NCBI RefSeq assembly: GCF_039880525.1
Contig: NZ_CP156989.1
Location: forward strand, 620,001-684,000
Length of the DNA: 64,000 nucleotides
Direction of reading: 5' to 3'
Source of the DNA: Agrococcus sp. ProA11
GTDB taxonomy: Bacteria > Actinomycetota > Actinomycetes > Actinomycetales > Microbacteriaceae
Part shown: positions 26,367 to 36,201 of the stretch, piece after piece
Numbering within the stretch: the stretch's first letter is position 1
Layout of the letters: each line of letters starts with the position of its first letter
Translations under genes and position numbers: made by a program
Notes under the pieces: model-generated
Seen by the model: only the letters and a program-made list of their open reading frames with translations
Told to the model about the DNA's origin: nothing
Databases searched by the model: none

Positions 26367-26785
26367 TGGTGGCGCCAGCGGTCGGGCGCGACCTCCCACG
26401 GGTCTCGGCCGATGAGCTCGGCTGCGGCGCGGAACACCGCGCCCTCGATGGCCACCTGCCGGTGCCAGGGGTCGTCGATGTGCACGCGCGGCAGGCGCTG
26501 CAGCGGCAGTCGATACAGCGTGATCGTGCGCTGGGCGGTGTCGACGGCCCATTCGGGCACCTCGTCGATCCGATCGGCCAGTGCGCGCGGCGGCATGTCT
26601 GCCCAGCGGAACCGCACGTCTCCGAGCTCCGCGGGCCACAGTGCCATCACGTAGTCGGCGGCGTCCGCCGCAATGTCCTCGAAGCGCGTCTCGCGCGACG
26701 AGAGGAAGGGGAGGACGGGGCCGGCGATCGACGAGCGGATCTCGCGGCCGTGGCGCGATCCGCGGGAGTGCTGGCGCGCAGGCAT
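26363..26785 (-). CDS. Zincin-like metallopeptidase family protein lacking HExxH
   Basis: The 140-residue protein has the order of the actinobacterial zincin-like family: a basic Gly/Arg start, PFLSSRETRFEDIAADAADY, RFRWADMPP, ITLYRLPLQRLP and a C-terminal helix. The helix that carries HExxH in active members reads QVAIEGAVFRAAAELIG, with no histidine pair, so a zinc peptidase activity is unlikely. Some actinobacterial relatives show the same loss. It is divergent from the DUF3499 gene, a neighbour pair often seen in this phylum. The ATG is six bases after TAGGAT, fitting a leaderless mRNA. Confidence 0.75.
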   Translation of the reverse strand: MPARQHSRGSRHGREIRSSIAGPVLPFLSSRETRFEDIAADAADYVMALWPAELGDVRFRWADMPPRALADRIDEVPEWAVDTAQRTITLYRLPLQRLPRVHIDDPWHRQVAIEGAVFRAAAELIGRDPWEVAPDRWRHH

Positions 26786-26791
26786 GCCGTC

Positions 26792-26797
26792 ATCCTA
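26792..26797 (-). promoter_or_regulatory. -10 box of a leaderless start (TAGGAT)
   Basis: On the minus strand TAGGAT ends six bases before the ATG at 26785. It is one half of a divergent promoter pair in a 56-base gap. Confidence 0.5.
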
Positions 26798-26828
26798 GTG
26801 TCGCGGCGTCCGCAGCCGGCGTCGCCGC

Positions 26829-26834
26829 TAGCCT
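26829..26834 (+). promoter_or_regulatory. -10 box of a leaderless start (TAGCCT)
   Basis: TAGCCT ends seven bases before the ATG at 26842. It is the other half of the divergent promoter pair. Confidence 0.5.
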
Positions 26835-26841
26835 GGACCAG

Positions 26842-27066
26842 ATGGACGATAGGACGTGCTCGCGACCCGGATGCCGCCGGTACGCCGACCGCACCGTGAC
26901 GGTCGACTACGAGGCGCAGATGCTCGTCGTCGGTCCGCTGCAGCCCATGACCAGGCGCGGAGCGATCGAGGGCAGCTACGACCTGTGCGAACCCCACGCC
27001 GACCGCCACGCCGGCCCCACGGGCTGGCAGGTCGTCCGCTACGAGCCCGGGCACGCGAGCCGCTGA
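26842..27066 (+). CDS. DUF3499-family small protein
   Basis: A 74-residue protein with CSRPGC at 6-11 and YDLCEPHADRH at 47-56, the two conserved blocks of DUF3499. Cys6, Cys11, Cys49 and His52 could form a zinc site. Function is unknown. DUF3499 genes commonly lie beside a zincin-like gene and a phosphomannomutase gene in actinobacteria, exactly as here. The ATG at 26842 is set by the leaderless -10 box; longer upstream readings overlap the divergent gene. Confidence 0.85.
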   Translation: MDDRTCSRPGCRRYADRTVTVDYEAQMLVVGPLQPMTRRGAIEGSYDLCEPHADRHAGPTGWQVVRYEPGHASR

Positions 27067-27096
27067 CGCGGAACGCGCCCTGATGGAAGAGGAACC

Positions 27097-28485
27097 ATGT
27101 CGCTGACCGACATCGTGAAGACGTACGACGTGCGCGGTCTCGTCGACGGCCAGCTGACCGAGACGGTCGTTCGGGCCCTCGGCGCAGCCTTCGCCGACGA
27201 GGTCGGCACCGACGCGCCGATCGTGATCGGGCATGACATGCGCACCTCGTCACCTGCGCTCGCGGCCGCGGCGGCAGAGGGAGCGCGGGCGCGCGGCGCC
27301 GACGTGGTGCTGATCGGGCTGTGCTCCACCGACGGCACGTACTTCGCATCCGGATCCATGGGCGCGCCCGCGATGATGTTCACCGCCTCGCACAACCCGG
27401 CGGCCTACAACGGCATCAAGTTCTCGCGAGCCGGGGCACGCGGCGTGAGCCTCGAGACGGGCCTCGCCGCCATCCGCGACGGAGCGCAGCGCTACCTCGA
27501 CGCGGGCCTCAGCGAGGTCGCCGAGCGCGGCACGCTCACGACCCGCGACGTGCTGCGCGACTACGCGGCGCACCTGCGCTCGCTCGTCGACCTCGGCGGC
27601 ATCCGGCCCCTCCGGGTGGTGGTGGATGCCGCCAACGGCATGGCCGGCATGACGGTGCCGGCCGTGCTGGGCGAGGCGGCCGGCCTGCCGGCACTGCCGA
27701 TCGAGATCGTGCCGATGTACTTCGAGCTCGACGGCACGTTCCCGAACCACGAGGCGAACCCGCTCGACCCGAAGAACCTCGTCGACCTGCAGGCCGCCGT
27801 GGTCGAGCACGGCGCCGACATCGGGCTCGCGTTCGACGGCGACGCCGACCGCTGCTTCGTGATCGACGAGCACGGCGGTGCGGTCTCGCCCTCGGCCGTC
27901 GCGGCTATCGTCGCGGAGCGCGAGATCGCCCGCGTGCGCGCAGAGGGCGAGCAGGACGTCGTCGTGCTGCACAACCTCATCACGAGCCGTGTCGTCCCCG
28001 AGGTGATCACCGCCGCCGGCGCGACCCCGGTGCGCACTCGCGTCGGCCATTCGCTCATCAAGGACAAGATGGCCGAGACGGGCGCGGTCTTCGGCGGCGA
28101 GCACTCGGCGCACTACTACTTCCGCGACTTCTGGGGCGCCGACAACGGCATGCTCGCGGCCATGCACGTGCTCGCGACCCTCGGCACCGCCGACGATCCG
28201 ATGTCGTCGCTCGCCGCGCGCTACACGCCATATGCGGCATCCGGCGAGATCAACTCCACGGTTGAGGACGTGCCGGCGGCCTACACGCGCATCGTCGAGG
28301 CATTCGCGGGTCGAGGCGACTTCGATGAGCTCGACGGGCTCACGGTCACAGCACCCGACCGCAGCTGGTGGTTCTCGGTGCGCCCGTCGAACACCGAGCC
28401 GCTGCTGCGGCTCAACGCCGAGGCGGAGGCGGAGGCGATGATGGTCGCGATGCGCGACGAGGTGCTCGCCCTGATCCGAGCCTGA
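27097..28485 (+). CDS. manB: Phosphomannomutase / phosphoglucomutase
   Basis: This alpha-D-phosphohexomutase of 462 residues turns mannose-6-phosphate into mannose-1-phosphate (and perhaps the glucose pair). All four family sites are present: TASHNP with the phosphoserine near 96-101, metal loop DGDADRC near 248, sugar loop GGEHSAHYYF near 331 and phosphate loop RPSNTEP near 429. AGAGGA precedes the ATG. It works between ManA (18905) and a GDP-mannose pyrophosphorylase that is not in the window. It may be co-transcribed with the DUF3499 gene, 30 bases upstream. Confidence 0.93.
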   Translation: MSLTDIVKTYDVRGLVDGQLTETVVRALGAAFADEVGTDAPIVIGHDMRTSSPALAAAAAEGARARGADVVLIGLCSTDGTYFASGSMGAPAMMFTASHNPAAYNGIKFSRAGARGVSLETGLAAIRDGAQRYLDAGLSEVAERGTLTTRDVLRDYAAHLRSLVDLGGIRPLRVVVDAANGMAGMTVPAVLGEAAGLPALPIEIVPMYFELDGTFPNHEANPLDPKNLVDLQAAVVEHGADIGLAFDGDADRCFVIDEHGGAVSPSAVAAIVAEREIARVRAEGEQDVVVLHNLITSRVVPEVITAAGATPVRTRVGHSLIKDKMAETGAVFGGEHSAHYYFRDFWGADNGMLAAMHVLATLGTADDPMSSLAARYTPYAASGEINSTVEDVPAAYTRIVEAFAGRGDFDELDGLTVTAPDRSWWFSVRPSNTEPLLRLNAEAEAEAMMVAMRDEVLALIRA

Positions 28486-28506
28486 GGTTGCGCCGTTGCC
28501 GCGCTA

Positions 28507-28536
28507 GTGACACTGCCGAGTCTGCACAAGTAGCCT
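28507..28536 (+). promoter_or_regulatory. Promoter of galU, leaderless
   Basis: GTGACA at 28507 and TAGCCT at 28531 are 18 bases apart, and the -10 box ends seven bases before the ATG at 28544. Confidence 0.55.
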
Positions 28537-28543
28537 TGCGCAC

Positions 28544-29437
28544 ATGCAGCATGACGTCACCAAGGTCGTGATTCCCGCGGCGGGTCTCGGCACCAGGTTC
28601 CTGCCCGCGACCAAGGCGCTCCCGAAGGAGATGCTGCCGGTCGTGGACAAGCCGGCCATCCAGTACGTGGTGGAGGAGGCGGTGCGCGCCGGCCTGCGAG
28701 ACGTGCTCTTCGTCACCGGTCGCAACAAGAACGCGCTGGAGAACCACTTCGATCGGGCGACCGAGCTGGAGATGATCCTGCACACGAAGGGCGACGCGGC
28801 GAAGCTCTCTCGCGTCGCCGAGTCGACCGATCTCGCGAACGTGCACTACGTGCGCCAGGGCGACCCGAAGGGCCTCGGCCACGCGGTGCTGCGCTCGCAG
28901 GCGCACGTCAACGGCGACTCGTTCGCGGTGCTGCTGGGCGACGACATCATCGACGAGCGCGACCACCTGCTCGAGCGGATGCTCGAGGTGCACGACCAGC
29001 GCGACACGTGCGTGGTGGCGCTCATGGAGGTCGACCCGGAGCAGGCCCACATGTACGGGGTCGCGACCGTGGAGGCGACGGATGAGGACGACGTCGTGCG
29101 GGTGCGCGGACTGGTGGAGAAGCCCGAGCCGGGCACGGCGCCGTCGAACCTCGCGATCGTCGGTCGGTACGTGCTCAAGCCCGAGATCTTCCCCGTGCTC
29201 GAGCAGACGCAGCCCGGCAGGAGCGGCGAGATCCAGCTCACGGATGCGCTCCTGACCATGGCGGAGGACGACGAGGACGGCGGTGTGCACGGCGTGGTCT
29301 TCCGCGGCCGCCGCTACGACACCGGCGACCGGCTCGACTACATCAAGGCGAACGTGCAGCTCGCGATCGAGCGTGAGGACCTGGGCCCCGGCCTGCGCGC
29401 CTGGCTGCGGGAGTTCGTCCCCACGCTCGAGGACTGA
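28544..29437 (+). CDS. galU: UTP-glucose-1-phosphate uridylyltransferase
   Basis: GalU makes UDP-glucose from UTP and glucose-1-phosphate. The 297-residue length is typical. The nucleotide-binding start VIPAAGLGTRFLPATKALPK, then KEMLPVVDKPAIQYVVEEAV, FVTGRNKNALENHFD, VLLGDDIIDE and LVEKPEPGTAPSNLAIVGRY follow in family order. Neighbours on the same strand are manB and rmlB, a sugar-nucleotide cluster. The start is set by the promoter spacing and by the family start. Confidence 0.95.
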   Translation: MQHDVTKVVIPAAGLGTRFLPATKALPKEMLPVVDKPAIQYVVEEAVRAGLRDVLFVTGRNKNALENHFDRATELEMILHTKGDAAKLSRVAESTDLANVHYVRQGDPKGLGHAVLRSQAHVNGDSFAVLLGDDIIDERDHLLERMLEVHDQRDTCVVALMEVDPEQAHMYGVATVEATDEDDVVRVRGLVEKPEPGTAPSNLAIVGRYVLKPEIFPVLEQTQPGRSGEIQLTDALLTMAEDDEDGGVHGVVFRGRRYDTGDRLDYIKANVQLAIEREDLGPGLRAWLREFVPTLED

Positions 29438-30490
<1,053 letters not shown>

Positions 30491-30495
30491 TCCCG

Positions 30496-31926
30496 ATGGC
30501 TGAGCTGGAGACGGGCAAGGAGCTGCGCGTTCGCGAGACGCCGATCCCTGGCTTCCTGGTGATCGACCTGCCGGTGCATGGCGACAACCGGGGATGGTTC
30601 AAGGAGAACTGGCAGCGCGAGAAGCAGCTGGCGCTCGGGCTGCCCGACTTCGGTCCGGTGCAGAACAACATCTCGTTCAACGCGCAGCCGGGGGTCACGC
30701 GCGGCATCCACGCGGAGCCGTGGGACAAGTACATCTCGGTCGCCTCCGGACGCGTCTTCGGCGCCTGGGTCGACCTCCGCGAGGGCGACTCCTTCGGCGC
30801 CACCTTCACGATCGAGATCGACCCGTCGATCGCCGTGTTCGTGCCGCGCGGCGTCGGCAACGCCTTCCAGGCGCTCGAGCCCGACACCGCCTACACCTAC
30901 CTCGTCAACGACCACTGGTCGGCCGAGGCGCAGAGCGAGTACACGTTCCTCAACCTGGCCGATCCCACCGCGGCCATCGACTGGCCGATCCCGCTCGAGC
31001 AGGCGGAGCTGTCCGACAAGGATCGCGCGCACCCGCAGCTGGCCGACGTCACCCCCATGGCGCCGCGGCGGGTCCTCGTGCTGGGCGCCAACGGCCAGGT
31101 CGGCCGCGCCCTCCGGCAGCAGTGGTCGAGCCGCGCGGACGTTGACTTCGTGGGCCGAGACGTCGTCGATCTCGCCCGCCCGGAGACGCTCGACGCCGTC
31201 CGCTGGTCGTCGTTCCACACGGTCGTGAACGCGGCCGCGCACACCGCCGTCGATGCCGCAGAGACGGACTCCGGGCGCGTCGATGCCTGGGCCGTGAACG
31301 CGACCGGCCCGGCGCGCCTGGCGGCGCTCGCCGCGCAGCACGGGCTGACGCTGGTCCACATCTCGAGCGACTACGTCTTCGACGGCTCGCGCGAGCAGCA
31401 CGATGAGGCGGAGCCGCTCAGCCCGCTCGGCGTCTACGGGCAGTCGAAGGCGGCCGGCGACCTCGCGGTCTCGGTCGTGCCGCACCACTACGTGCTGCGC
31501 ACCTCCTGGGTGGTCGGCGACGGCAAGAACTTCATCGCCACGATGGCGTCGCTCGCCGAGCGGGGCATCGCACCGAGCGTGGTCGGCGATCAGGTCGGTC
31601 GGCTCGCCTTCGCGGCAGAGATCGCCCGCGCGATCGACCACCTGCTCGCGGTCGGGGCTCCGCACGGCACCTACAACGTCTCCAACGGCGGCGAGCCGGC
31701 GAGCTGGGCCGACATCGCGAAGCGCGTGTTCGAGCGCACCGGGCATGAGGCCGACCGGGTGACGCCGGTCACCACCGAGGAGTACTACGCGGGCAAGACC
31801 GGCATCGCGCCGCGACCGCTGCAGAGCTCGCTCGACCTGAGCCGCCTGGAAGCCACGGGCTTCGCGCCGCGGGATCAGTTCGCGATGCTCGACGAGTACG
31901 TCGAGTCGCTCACGCGGGAGGCGTGA
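30496..31926 (+). CDS. rmlCD: Fused dTDP-4-dehydrorhamnose 3,5-epimerase / reductase
   Basis: One 476-residue chain holds two enzymes. Residues about 1-190 are an RmlC cupin: PVHGDNRGWFKENWQREK, NISFNAQPGVTRGIHAEPWD with the catalytic His, and FVPRGVGNAFQALEPD. Residues about 195-476 are RmlD: VLVLGANGQVGRAL, VNAAAHTAVDAAE, HISSDYVFDG and YGQSKAAGD with the Tyr/Lys pair near 313. Together they finish dTDP-L-rhamnose. Such fusions are known in actinobacteria. The ATG at 30496 lies after the rmlB stop; reading further upstream would overlap rmlB. The stop overlaps the next GTG. Confidence 0.93.
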   Translation: MAELETGKELRVRETPIPGFLVIDLPVHGDNRGWFKENWQREKQLALGLPDFGPVQNNISFNAQPGVTRGIHAEPWDKYISVASGRVFGAWVDLREGDSFGATFTIEIDPSIAVFVPRGVGNAFQALEPDTAYTYLVNDHWSAEAQSEYTFLNLADPTAAIDWPIPLEQAELSDKDRAHPQLADVTPMAPRRVLVLGANGQVGRALRQQWSSRADVDFVGRDVVDLARPETLDAVRWSSFHTVVNAAAHTAVDAAETDSGRVDAWAVNATGPARLAALAAQHGLTLVHISSDYVFDGSREQHDEAEPLSPLGVYGQSKAAGDLAVSVVPHHYVLRTSWVVGDGKNFIATMASLAERGIAPSVVGDQVGRLAFAAEIARAIDHLLAVGAPHGTYNVSNGGEPASWADIAKRVFERTGHEADRVTPVTTEEYYAGKTGIAPRPLQSSLDLSRLEATGFAPRDQFAMLDEYVESLTREA

Positions 31927-32849
31927 GCTCGGCGATGGCGCGCGCGCTCGTCGTCGGCGGGAACGGGTTCCTCGGCGCGCACCTCGTCGACGCGCTCGTC
32001 GCCGATGGCTGGCAGGTCGACGTCTTCGATCGCTTCTCGACCGCTCCGCGCTACCGCTCCACGTCAGCGCGTGCGCACCGCGGCACCTTCTCGGTCGGTG
32101 ACGAGATCCGGCAGGCCGTCGACGGCCATGACCTGATCGTGCACGCGCTGTCGGGGACGACGCCCTCGAACAGCCTCGGAGGTCCGCAGGCGGATCTGCA
32201 GGCGAACGTCGTGCCCACGCTCGACATGCTGGGTGAGGCGGTGCGCACGGGCGTCGGGCGGGTGCTGTTCATCTCCTCCGGCGGCACCGTGTACGGCTCC
32301 GCGCAGGGCGCCGTGCCGGAGGACGCGCCGCTCATGCCGATCTCGCCCTACGGCATCGGCAAGGTCGCGACCGAGCACTACCTGCGCTACTTCGAGATCG
32401 AGCACGGGCTGCGGTCGGCGTCGCTGCGCGTTGCGAACCCGTACGGGCTGCGCGCCGACGGCACGCTGCCCGAGTTCGGGCTCGTGAGCGCGCTGCTGCG
32501 CGCCGCGGCGACGGACGGGCGGGTGACTCGGCTCGGCGACGGCTCCATGGTGCGCGACTACCTGCACGTCGACGACGTGATCGCGCAGGCGCGTCCGGTG
32601 ATCGCCGACCCGTCGTTCTCTGGCGCGCTCAACATCGGCAGCGGTGCTGGCCGGAGCGTGCAGGAGATCATCGACCTCGTGCGAGCGACGACCGGTGCGG
32701 CGCTGCCCGTCGACGAGCGCGAGGTGCCGGCATCGTTCGTCGACCACATCGTGCTCGACACCACGCGCTTCGCTGAGCGCTTCGGCACCGTGTCGCAGGT
32801 GCCGCTGCGCGAGGGCATCGAGCGCACCTGGCGCGAGTGGCGCAGCTGA
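31923..32849 (+). CDS. NAD-dependent sugar epimerase/dehydratase (GalE-like SDR)
   Basis: The 308-residue extended SDR has VVGGNGFLGAHLVDAL at the N-terminus, LFISSGGTVYGSAQG with the catalytic Ser, and SPYGIGKVATEHYLRYFE with Tyr and Lys near 141-145. LRVANPYGLRADG and MVRDYLHVDDVI follow as in UDP-glucose 4-epimerase relatives. GTG at 31923 overlaps the rmlCD stop (GTGA) with GGGAGG just upstream; ATG at 31935 is an alternative that removes four residues. It probably converts a sugar nucleotide for the same glycan. The substrate is not known. Confidence 0.83.
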   Translation: MSSAMARALVVGGNGFLGAHLVDALVADGWQVDVFDRFSTAPRYRSTSARAHRGTFSVGDEIRQAVDGHDLIVHALSGTTPSNSLGGPQADLQANVVPTLDMLGEAVRTGVGRVLFISSGGTVYGSAQGAVPEDAPLMPISPYGIGKVATEHYLRYFEIEHGLRSASLRVANPYGLRADGTLPEFGLVSALLRAAATDGRVTRLGDGSMVRDYLHVDDVIAQARPVIADPSFSGALNIGSGAGRSVQEIIDLVRATTGAALPVDEREVPASFVDHIVLDTTRFAERFGTVSQVPLREGIERTWREWRS

Positions 32850-32867
32850 ACGCGGCGCGCACGCGCA

Positions 32868-33983
32868 TCACTGTGCTCGTCGGGCCCGCCGCGTCGCACG
32901 CCTGAGCCGGAAGGCGCGGCGGAGCGCCCGCCAGCGCGGCATCTCGAACAGGTGCCGAAGCCCGATCGCTCGCAGCAGCCGCTGCAGCGCGAGGGCGACG
33001 AGCACGATGCCCACGAGCAGGGCGAGCGGCCACAGCAGCGCCAGCACCGGCTGCGCACCGATCACCTCCATCAGCATCGGCTGGTCGCGAGCGATCCGGT
33101 TGGCGAGCACGATCAGCAGCGGGTGGATCGCGAAGATCGCCAGGGTGTTGCGACCGACGTGACGGATGGGCCGCAGGATGCGCCACTGGGCGATGTGGGG
33201 GAGCACCATCAGCACGCCGGGCACGGCGACTGCCGCGACGGCCAAGCCGACCGGCAGGGGCCAGCGGAGCGAGGAGTCGATCAGTGCCAGCGCGATGCCA
33301 GCGCCGAGCACCGGCACGCCGATGCGCAGCGGCACCCGGTCGGTGAGGGCGCGGATCTCCTTCGGCAGGCGCGCGCCGAGCAGGAACGGCAGGAAACCGG
33401 CGGAGATGTCGCGCCACGGCTGGTCGAATGCGATCTGGCCCACGATGAACAGGATCGCGGCGGGGATCGCGAGCATCCAGGCGGGGATCGCTCTGGTCGC
33501 CCGGACCACCAGGAAGAAGAGCGCGAGCGCCCAGATGTACCAGAGGGTTCCGCGCGGCTCGAGCAGCTGGGAGATGACGTAGTCGGAGGTGTCGAACGGA
33601 GCCTGGTCGATGACGGCGAACGTCCGCAGGGCGAGCGCGGTGATGGTGAGCCAGACCACGTAGAGGTAGTAGCGGGGGGCGATGCGGCCCGAGAATCCGG
33701 CGCGCCACGAGCGCTGCACCATCGCGGCTGAGAGATAGCCCGACACGAGGAAGAACAGCGGCATGCGCAGGTGGGTCATCGCGCTGGTGAGCGGCAGGTG
33801 CCCGCGCACGGCGAGCGTGTCGGGCAGCAGCGGCATGGAGTGCAGGAACAGGATGTGCATCGCCACGACCAGCAGCACCGTGATCCCGCGCGCCACATCC
33901 GGCCACGCGTGCCGAGCCACGGTCGCCCCCGGAACCGGAGGAGCGATCGCCGTCGGCGACGCATGCTCGGGACCAGGGCGCAT
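32868..33983 (-). CDS. Acyltransferase 3 family membrane protein
   Basis: The 371-residue protein has about ten hydrophobic spans and the acyltransferase-3 pattern: [20 protein letters not shown] with the His, [16 protein letters not shown] and [13 protein letters not shown]. Unlike the enzyme at 2144 it has no SGNH domain. It would acylate a sugar on a lipid-linked or wall glycan. Its end is 18 bases from the convergent epimerase gene. It is divergent from ahcY with 43 bases between starts, and both starts have leaderless-type -10 boxes. Confidence 0.85.
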   Translation of the reverse strand: MRPGPEHASPTAIAPPVPGATVARHAWPDVARGITVLLVVAMHILFLHSMPLLPDTLAVRGHLPLTSAMTHLRMPLFFLVSGYLSAAMVQRSWRAGFSGRIAPRYYLYVVWLTITALALRTFAVIDQAPFDTSDYVISQLLEPRGTLWYIWALALFFLVVRATRAIPAWMLAIPAAILFIVGQIAFDQPWRDISAGFLPFLLGARLPKEIRALTDRVPLRIGVPVLGAGIALALIDSSLRWPLPVGLAVAAVAVPGVLMVLPHIAQWRILRPIRHVGRNTLAIFAIHPLLIVLANRIARDQPMLMEVIGAQPVLALLWPLALLVGIVLVALALQRLLRAIGLRHLFEMPRWRALRRAFRLRRATRRARRAQ

Positions 33984-33991
33984 GGATCACG

Positions 33992-33997
33992 ATGCTA
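33992..33997 (-). promoter_or_regulatory. -10 box for the acyltransferase (TAGCAT)
   Basis: On the minus strand TAGCAT ends eight bases before the ATG at 33983, so the mRNA has no or almost no leader. Confidence 0.4.
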
Positions 33998-34014
33998 TCG
34001 CGCCGCCCGAATGC

Positions 34015-34020
34015 GATACT
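34015..34020 (+). promoter_or_regulatory. -10 box of leaderless ahcY (GATACT)
   Basis: GATACT ends six bases before the ATG at 34027. Confidence 0.5.
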
Positions 34021-34026
34021 CCTGAG

Positions 34027-35463
34027 ATGACCGGCGACCACACTCCCACGCTCGAGTTCGCCGTGCGCGACCTGACGCTCGCCGACGCTGGCAGGCATCA
34101 GATCCGCCTCGCCGAGCACGAGATGCCCGGACTCATGGCATTGCGCCGGCGCTACGCCGATGCGCAGCCGTTGGCCGGGCAGCGGATCGCCGGCAGCCTG
34201 CACATGACCGTGCAGACGGCGGTGCTCATCGAGACCCTGGTGGCGCTCGGCGCCGAGGTCCGCTGGGCGAGCTGCAACATCTTCTCGACGCAGGACGAGG
34301 CGGCCGCGGCGGTCGCCGTCGGCAGCGGCACGCCCGAGGCGCCCGCCGGTGTGCCGGTCTTCGCGTGGAAGGGCGAGACGCTCGAGGAGTACTGGGCGTG
34401 CACGAATCGCATCTTCGACTTCGCCGACGGGGCGACGCTGATCCTCGACGACGGCGGCGACGCGACGATGCTCGTGCACCGCGGTCGCGATGCGGAGGAG
34501 GCGGGCGCGGCGCCCGTCACGCCGGCGGATGCGCCGGACGAGCTGCGCGTCATCGATGCGCTCATCGCCCGCACGCTCGCGGAGGATCCGCAGCGCTGGA
34601 CGACGATCGCCGAGCGGCTCCGAGGCGTGACCGAGGAGACGACCACGGGCGTGCATCGCCTCGAGCAGCTGTTCGCTGCCGGACGCCTGCAGTTCCCCGC
34701 CATCAACGTCAACGATTCCGTGACGAAGTCGAAGTTCGACAACCGCTACGGCATCCGGCATTCCCTGCCCGACGGCATCAACCGAGCGACCGATGTGCTG
34801 ATCGGCGGCAAGATCGCCTTCGTGGTGGGCTACGGCGACGTCGGCAAGGGTGCCGCCGAGGCGCTGCGCGGGCAGGGCGCGCGCGTGATCGTGAGCGAGA
34901 TCGACCCGATCTGCGCGCTGCAGGCGGCGATGGACGGCTTCCAGGTCGCCCGGGTCGAGGATGCGCTCGAGACCGCCGACATCTGGGTCACCACCACCGG
35001 CAACGAGCACGTCATCACGCTCGAGCACCTGCAGGCGATGAAGCACCTCGCGATCGTCGCCAATGTCGGCCACTTCGACAACGAGATCGATGTGGCGGCG
35101 CTCGAGCGCTCGGGCGCGGAACGCATCGAGATCAAGCCGCAGGTGCACGAGTGGCGGTTCCCCTCCGGGCGGGCGATCCTGGTGCTCTCGGAAGGCCGCC
35201 TGATGAACCTCGGCAACGCCACCGGGCATCCATCGTTCGTGATGTCGAACTCGTTCTCCAACCAGGTGCTGGCGCAGATCGAGCTCGCGACGAAGGACTA
35301 CGAGCTGGGCGTCTTACGCCTGCCGAAAGCGCTCGACGAGGAGGTCGCCCGCCTCCACCTCGACGCGCTCGGCGCCCGCCTCACGACCCTCACGCCCGAG
35401 CAGGCGGCCTACATCGGCGTCCCGATCGAGGGCCCCTACAAGCCCGACCTCTACCGCTACTGA
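34027..35463 (+). CDS. ahcY: Adenosylhomocysteinase
   Basis: AhcY splits S-adenosylhomocysteine to adenosine and homocysteine. The 478-residue protein has [49 protein letters not shown] with substrate-binding Lys and Asp, the NAD loop [16 protein letters not shown] near 267, [10 protein letters not shown] and the C-terminal [11 protein letters not shown] that closes the active site of the neighbouring subunit. The ATG at 34027 gives the usual family length and is set by the -10 spacing. It is a metabolic gene lodged in the glycan region. Confidence 0.96.
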   Translation: MTGDHTPTLEFAVRDLTLADAGRHQIRLAEHEMPGLMALRRRYADAQPLAGQRIAGSLHMTVQTAVLIETLVALGAEVRWASCNIFSTQDEAAAAVAVGSGTPEAPAGVPVFAWKGETLEEYWACTNRIFDFADGATLILDDGGDATMLVHRGRDAEEAGAAPVTPADAPDELRVIDALIARTLAEDPQRWTTIAERLRGVTEETTTGVHRLEQLFAAGRLQFPAINVNDSVTKSKFDNRYGIRHSLPDGINRATDVLIGGKIAFVVGYGDVGKGAAEALRGQGARVIVSEIDPICALQAAMDGFQVARVEDALETADIWVTTTGNEHVITLEHLQAMKHLAIVANVGHFDNEIDVAALERSGAERIEIKPQVHEWRFPSGRAILVLSEGRLMNLGNATGHPSFVMSNSFSNQVLAQIELATKDYELGVLRLPKALDEEVARLHLDALGARLTTLTPEQAAYIGVPIEGPYKPDLYRY

Positions 35464-35474
35464 CCCCCCCCCGT

Positions 35475-35676
35475 CGAGCTTCCCGAAACCGCGCGCTCGG
35501 TCGCCCATCCGCCCGATCCGGGGAAGTTCGCCCCCGCCCCCTGCGGCGAGCGTCCCCAAGTCGCGCGGTTCGGCGCGAAGTCGCGCGGTTCGGGGAAGCT
35601 CGAACCCGCCACCCGTCGAGCGTCCCGAAGGCGCGCGGTTGGCCGCGAAAGCGCGCGGTTCGGGGAAGCTCGGCGA
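35475..35676. repeat. Three degenerate ~70-bp inverted-repeat modules between ahcY and marR
   Basis: Units begin at 35475, 35547 and 35617 (72 and 70 bases apart). Each starts CGAGCNTCCC and ends TTCGGGGAAG(T/C)TCG, which are roughly reverse complements, so each can fold. Units 2 and 3 also contain two direct GCGCGGTT copies. A run of nine C precedes the first. The array fills the whole convergent gap between the stop codons. Confidence 0.75.
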
Positions 35677-36168
35677 TCAGACCATCGCGTCGGAGAGCAC
35701 TCGCAGCAGCTCCGCCAGTCGCGACTGGTCGTCGGCGGGGATGTCGCGGAGCAGTCGGCGCTCCGCCTCCAGCAGCGCATCGAGTGCCACGTCGACGCGG
35801 TCGATGCCCTCGTCGGTGAGGGTCACGAGGCGCACGCGCCGATCGGTCGACCCCTCCACGCGCTCGATCAGCCCGGAGGCGACCAGGTTCTCGATCCGGT
35901 TCGTCATCGTGCCGCTCGTGACCATCGTCTGGGCGATGAGATCCTTGGGGCTCAGCGCGCTGTCGGCTCGCCGCAGCGCCGCCAGCACATCCCACTGCCA
36001 GGACTCGAGGCCGGCGAGCTGGAAGGCCTCGGCACGGATGCGCCCCAGCTGCCGCGAGATGCGCGTCATGCGGCTGAGCACGTCGAGGGGCGAGACATCC
36101 GCGTCGGGCCGCACACGCATCCACTGCTCGATGATGCGGTCGACATCGTCGCCGCGCAGGTCGCTCAT
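35677..36168 (-). CDS. MarR-family transcription regulator
   Basis: A 163-residue winged-helix regulator. ESWQWDVLAALRRADSALSP leads into the recognition part DLIAQTMVTSGTMTNRIENLVASGLIERV, and STDRRVRLVTLTDEGIDRV is the wing. N- and C-terminal helices (residues about 5-50 and 128-160) would form the dimer. The ATG is six bases after GATACT on its strand. Its target and inducer are unknown. The adjacent membrane-protein gene on the same strand is the closest candidate. Confidence 0.88.
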   Translation of the reverse strand: MSDLRGDDVDRIIEQWMRVRPDADVSPLDVLSRMTRISRQLGRIRAEAFQLAGLESWQWDVLAALRRADSALSPKDLIAQTMVTSGTMTNRIENLVASGLIERVEGSTDRRVRLVTLTDEGIDRVDVALDALLEAERRLLRDIPADDQSRLAELLRVLSDAMV

Positions 36169-36174
36169 GGGTCC

Positions 36175-36180
36175 AGTATC
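36175..36180 (-). promoter_or_regulatory. -10 box of leaderless marR (GATACT)
   Basis: On the minus strand GATACT ends six bases before the ATG at 36168, inside the 33-base gap to the gene upstream. Confidence 0.5.
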
Positions 36181-36201
36181 CCAGCCACGCAGTCGGCCAC
36201 A

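Noticed and set aside
26264-26899. Plus-strand frame of 211 codons across the zincin-like gene
   Set aside because: Antisense to a recognisable family protein and overlapping the DUF3499 start.
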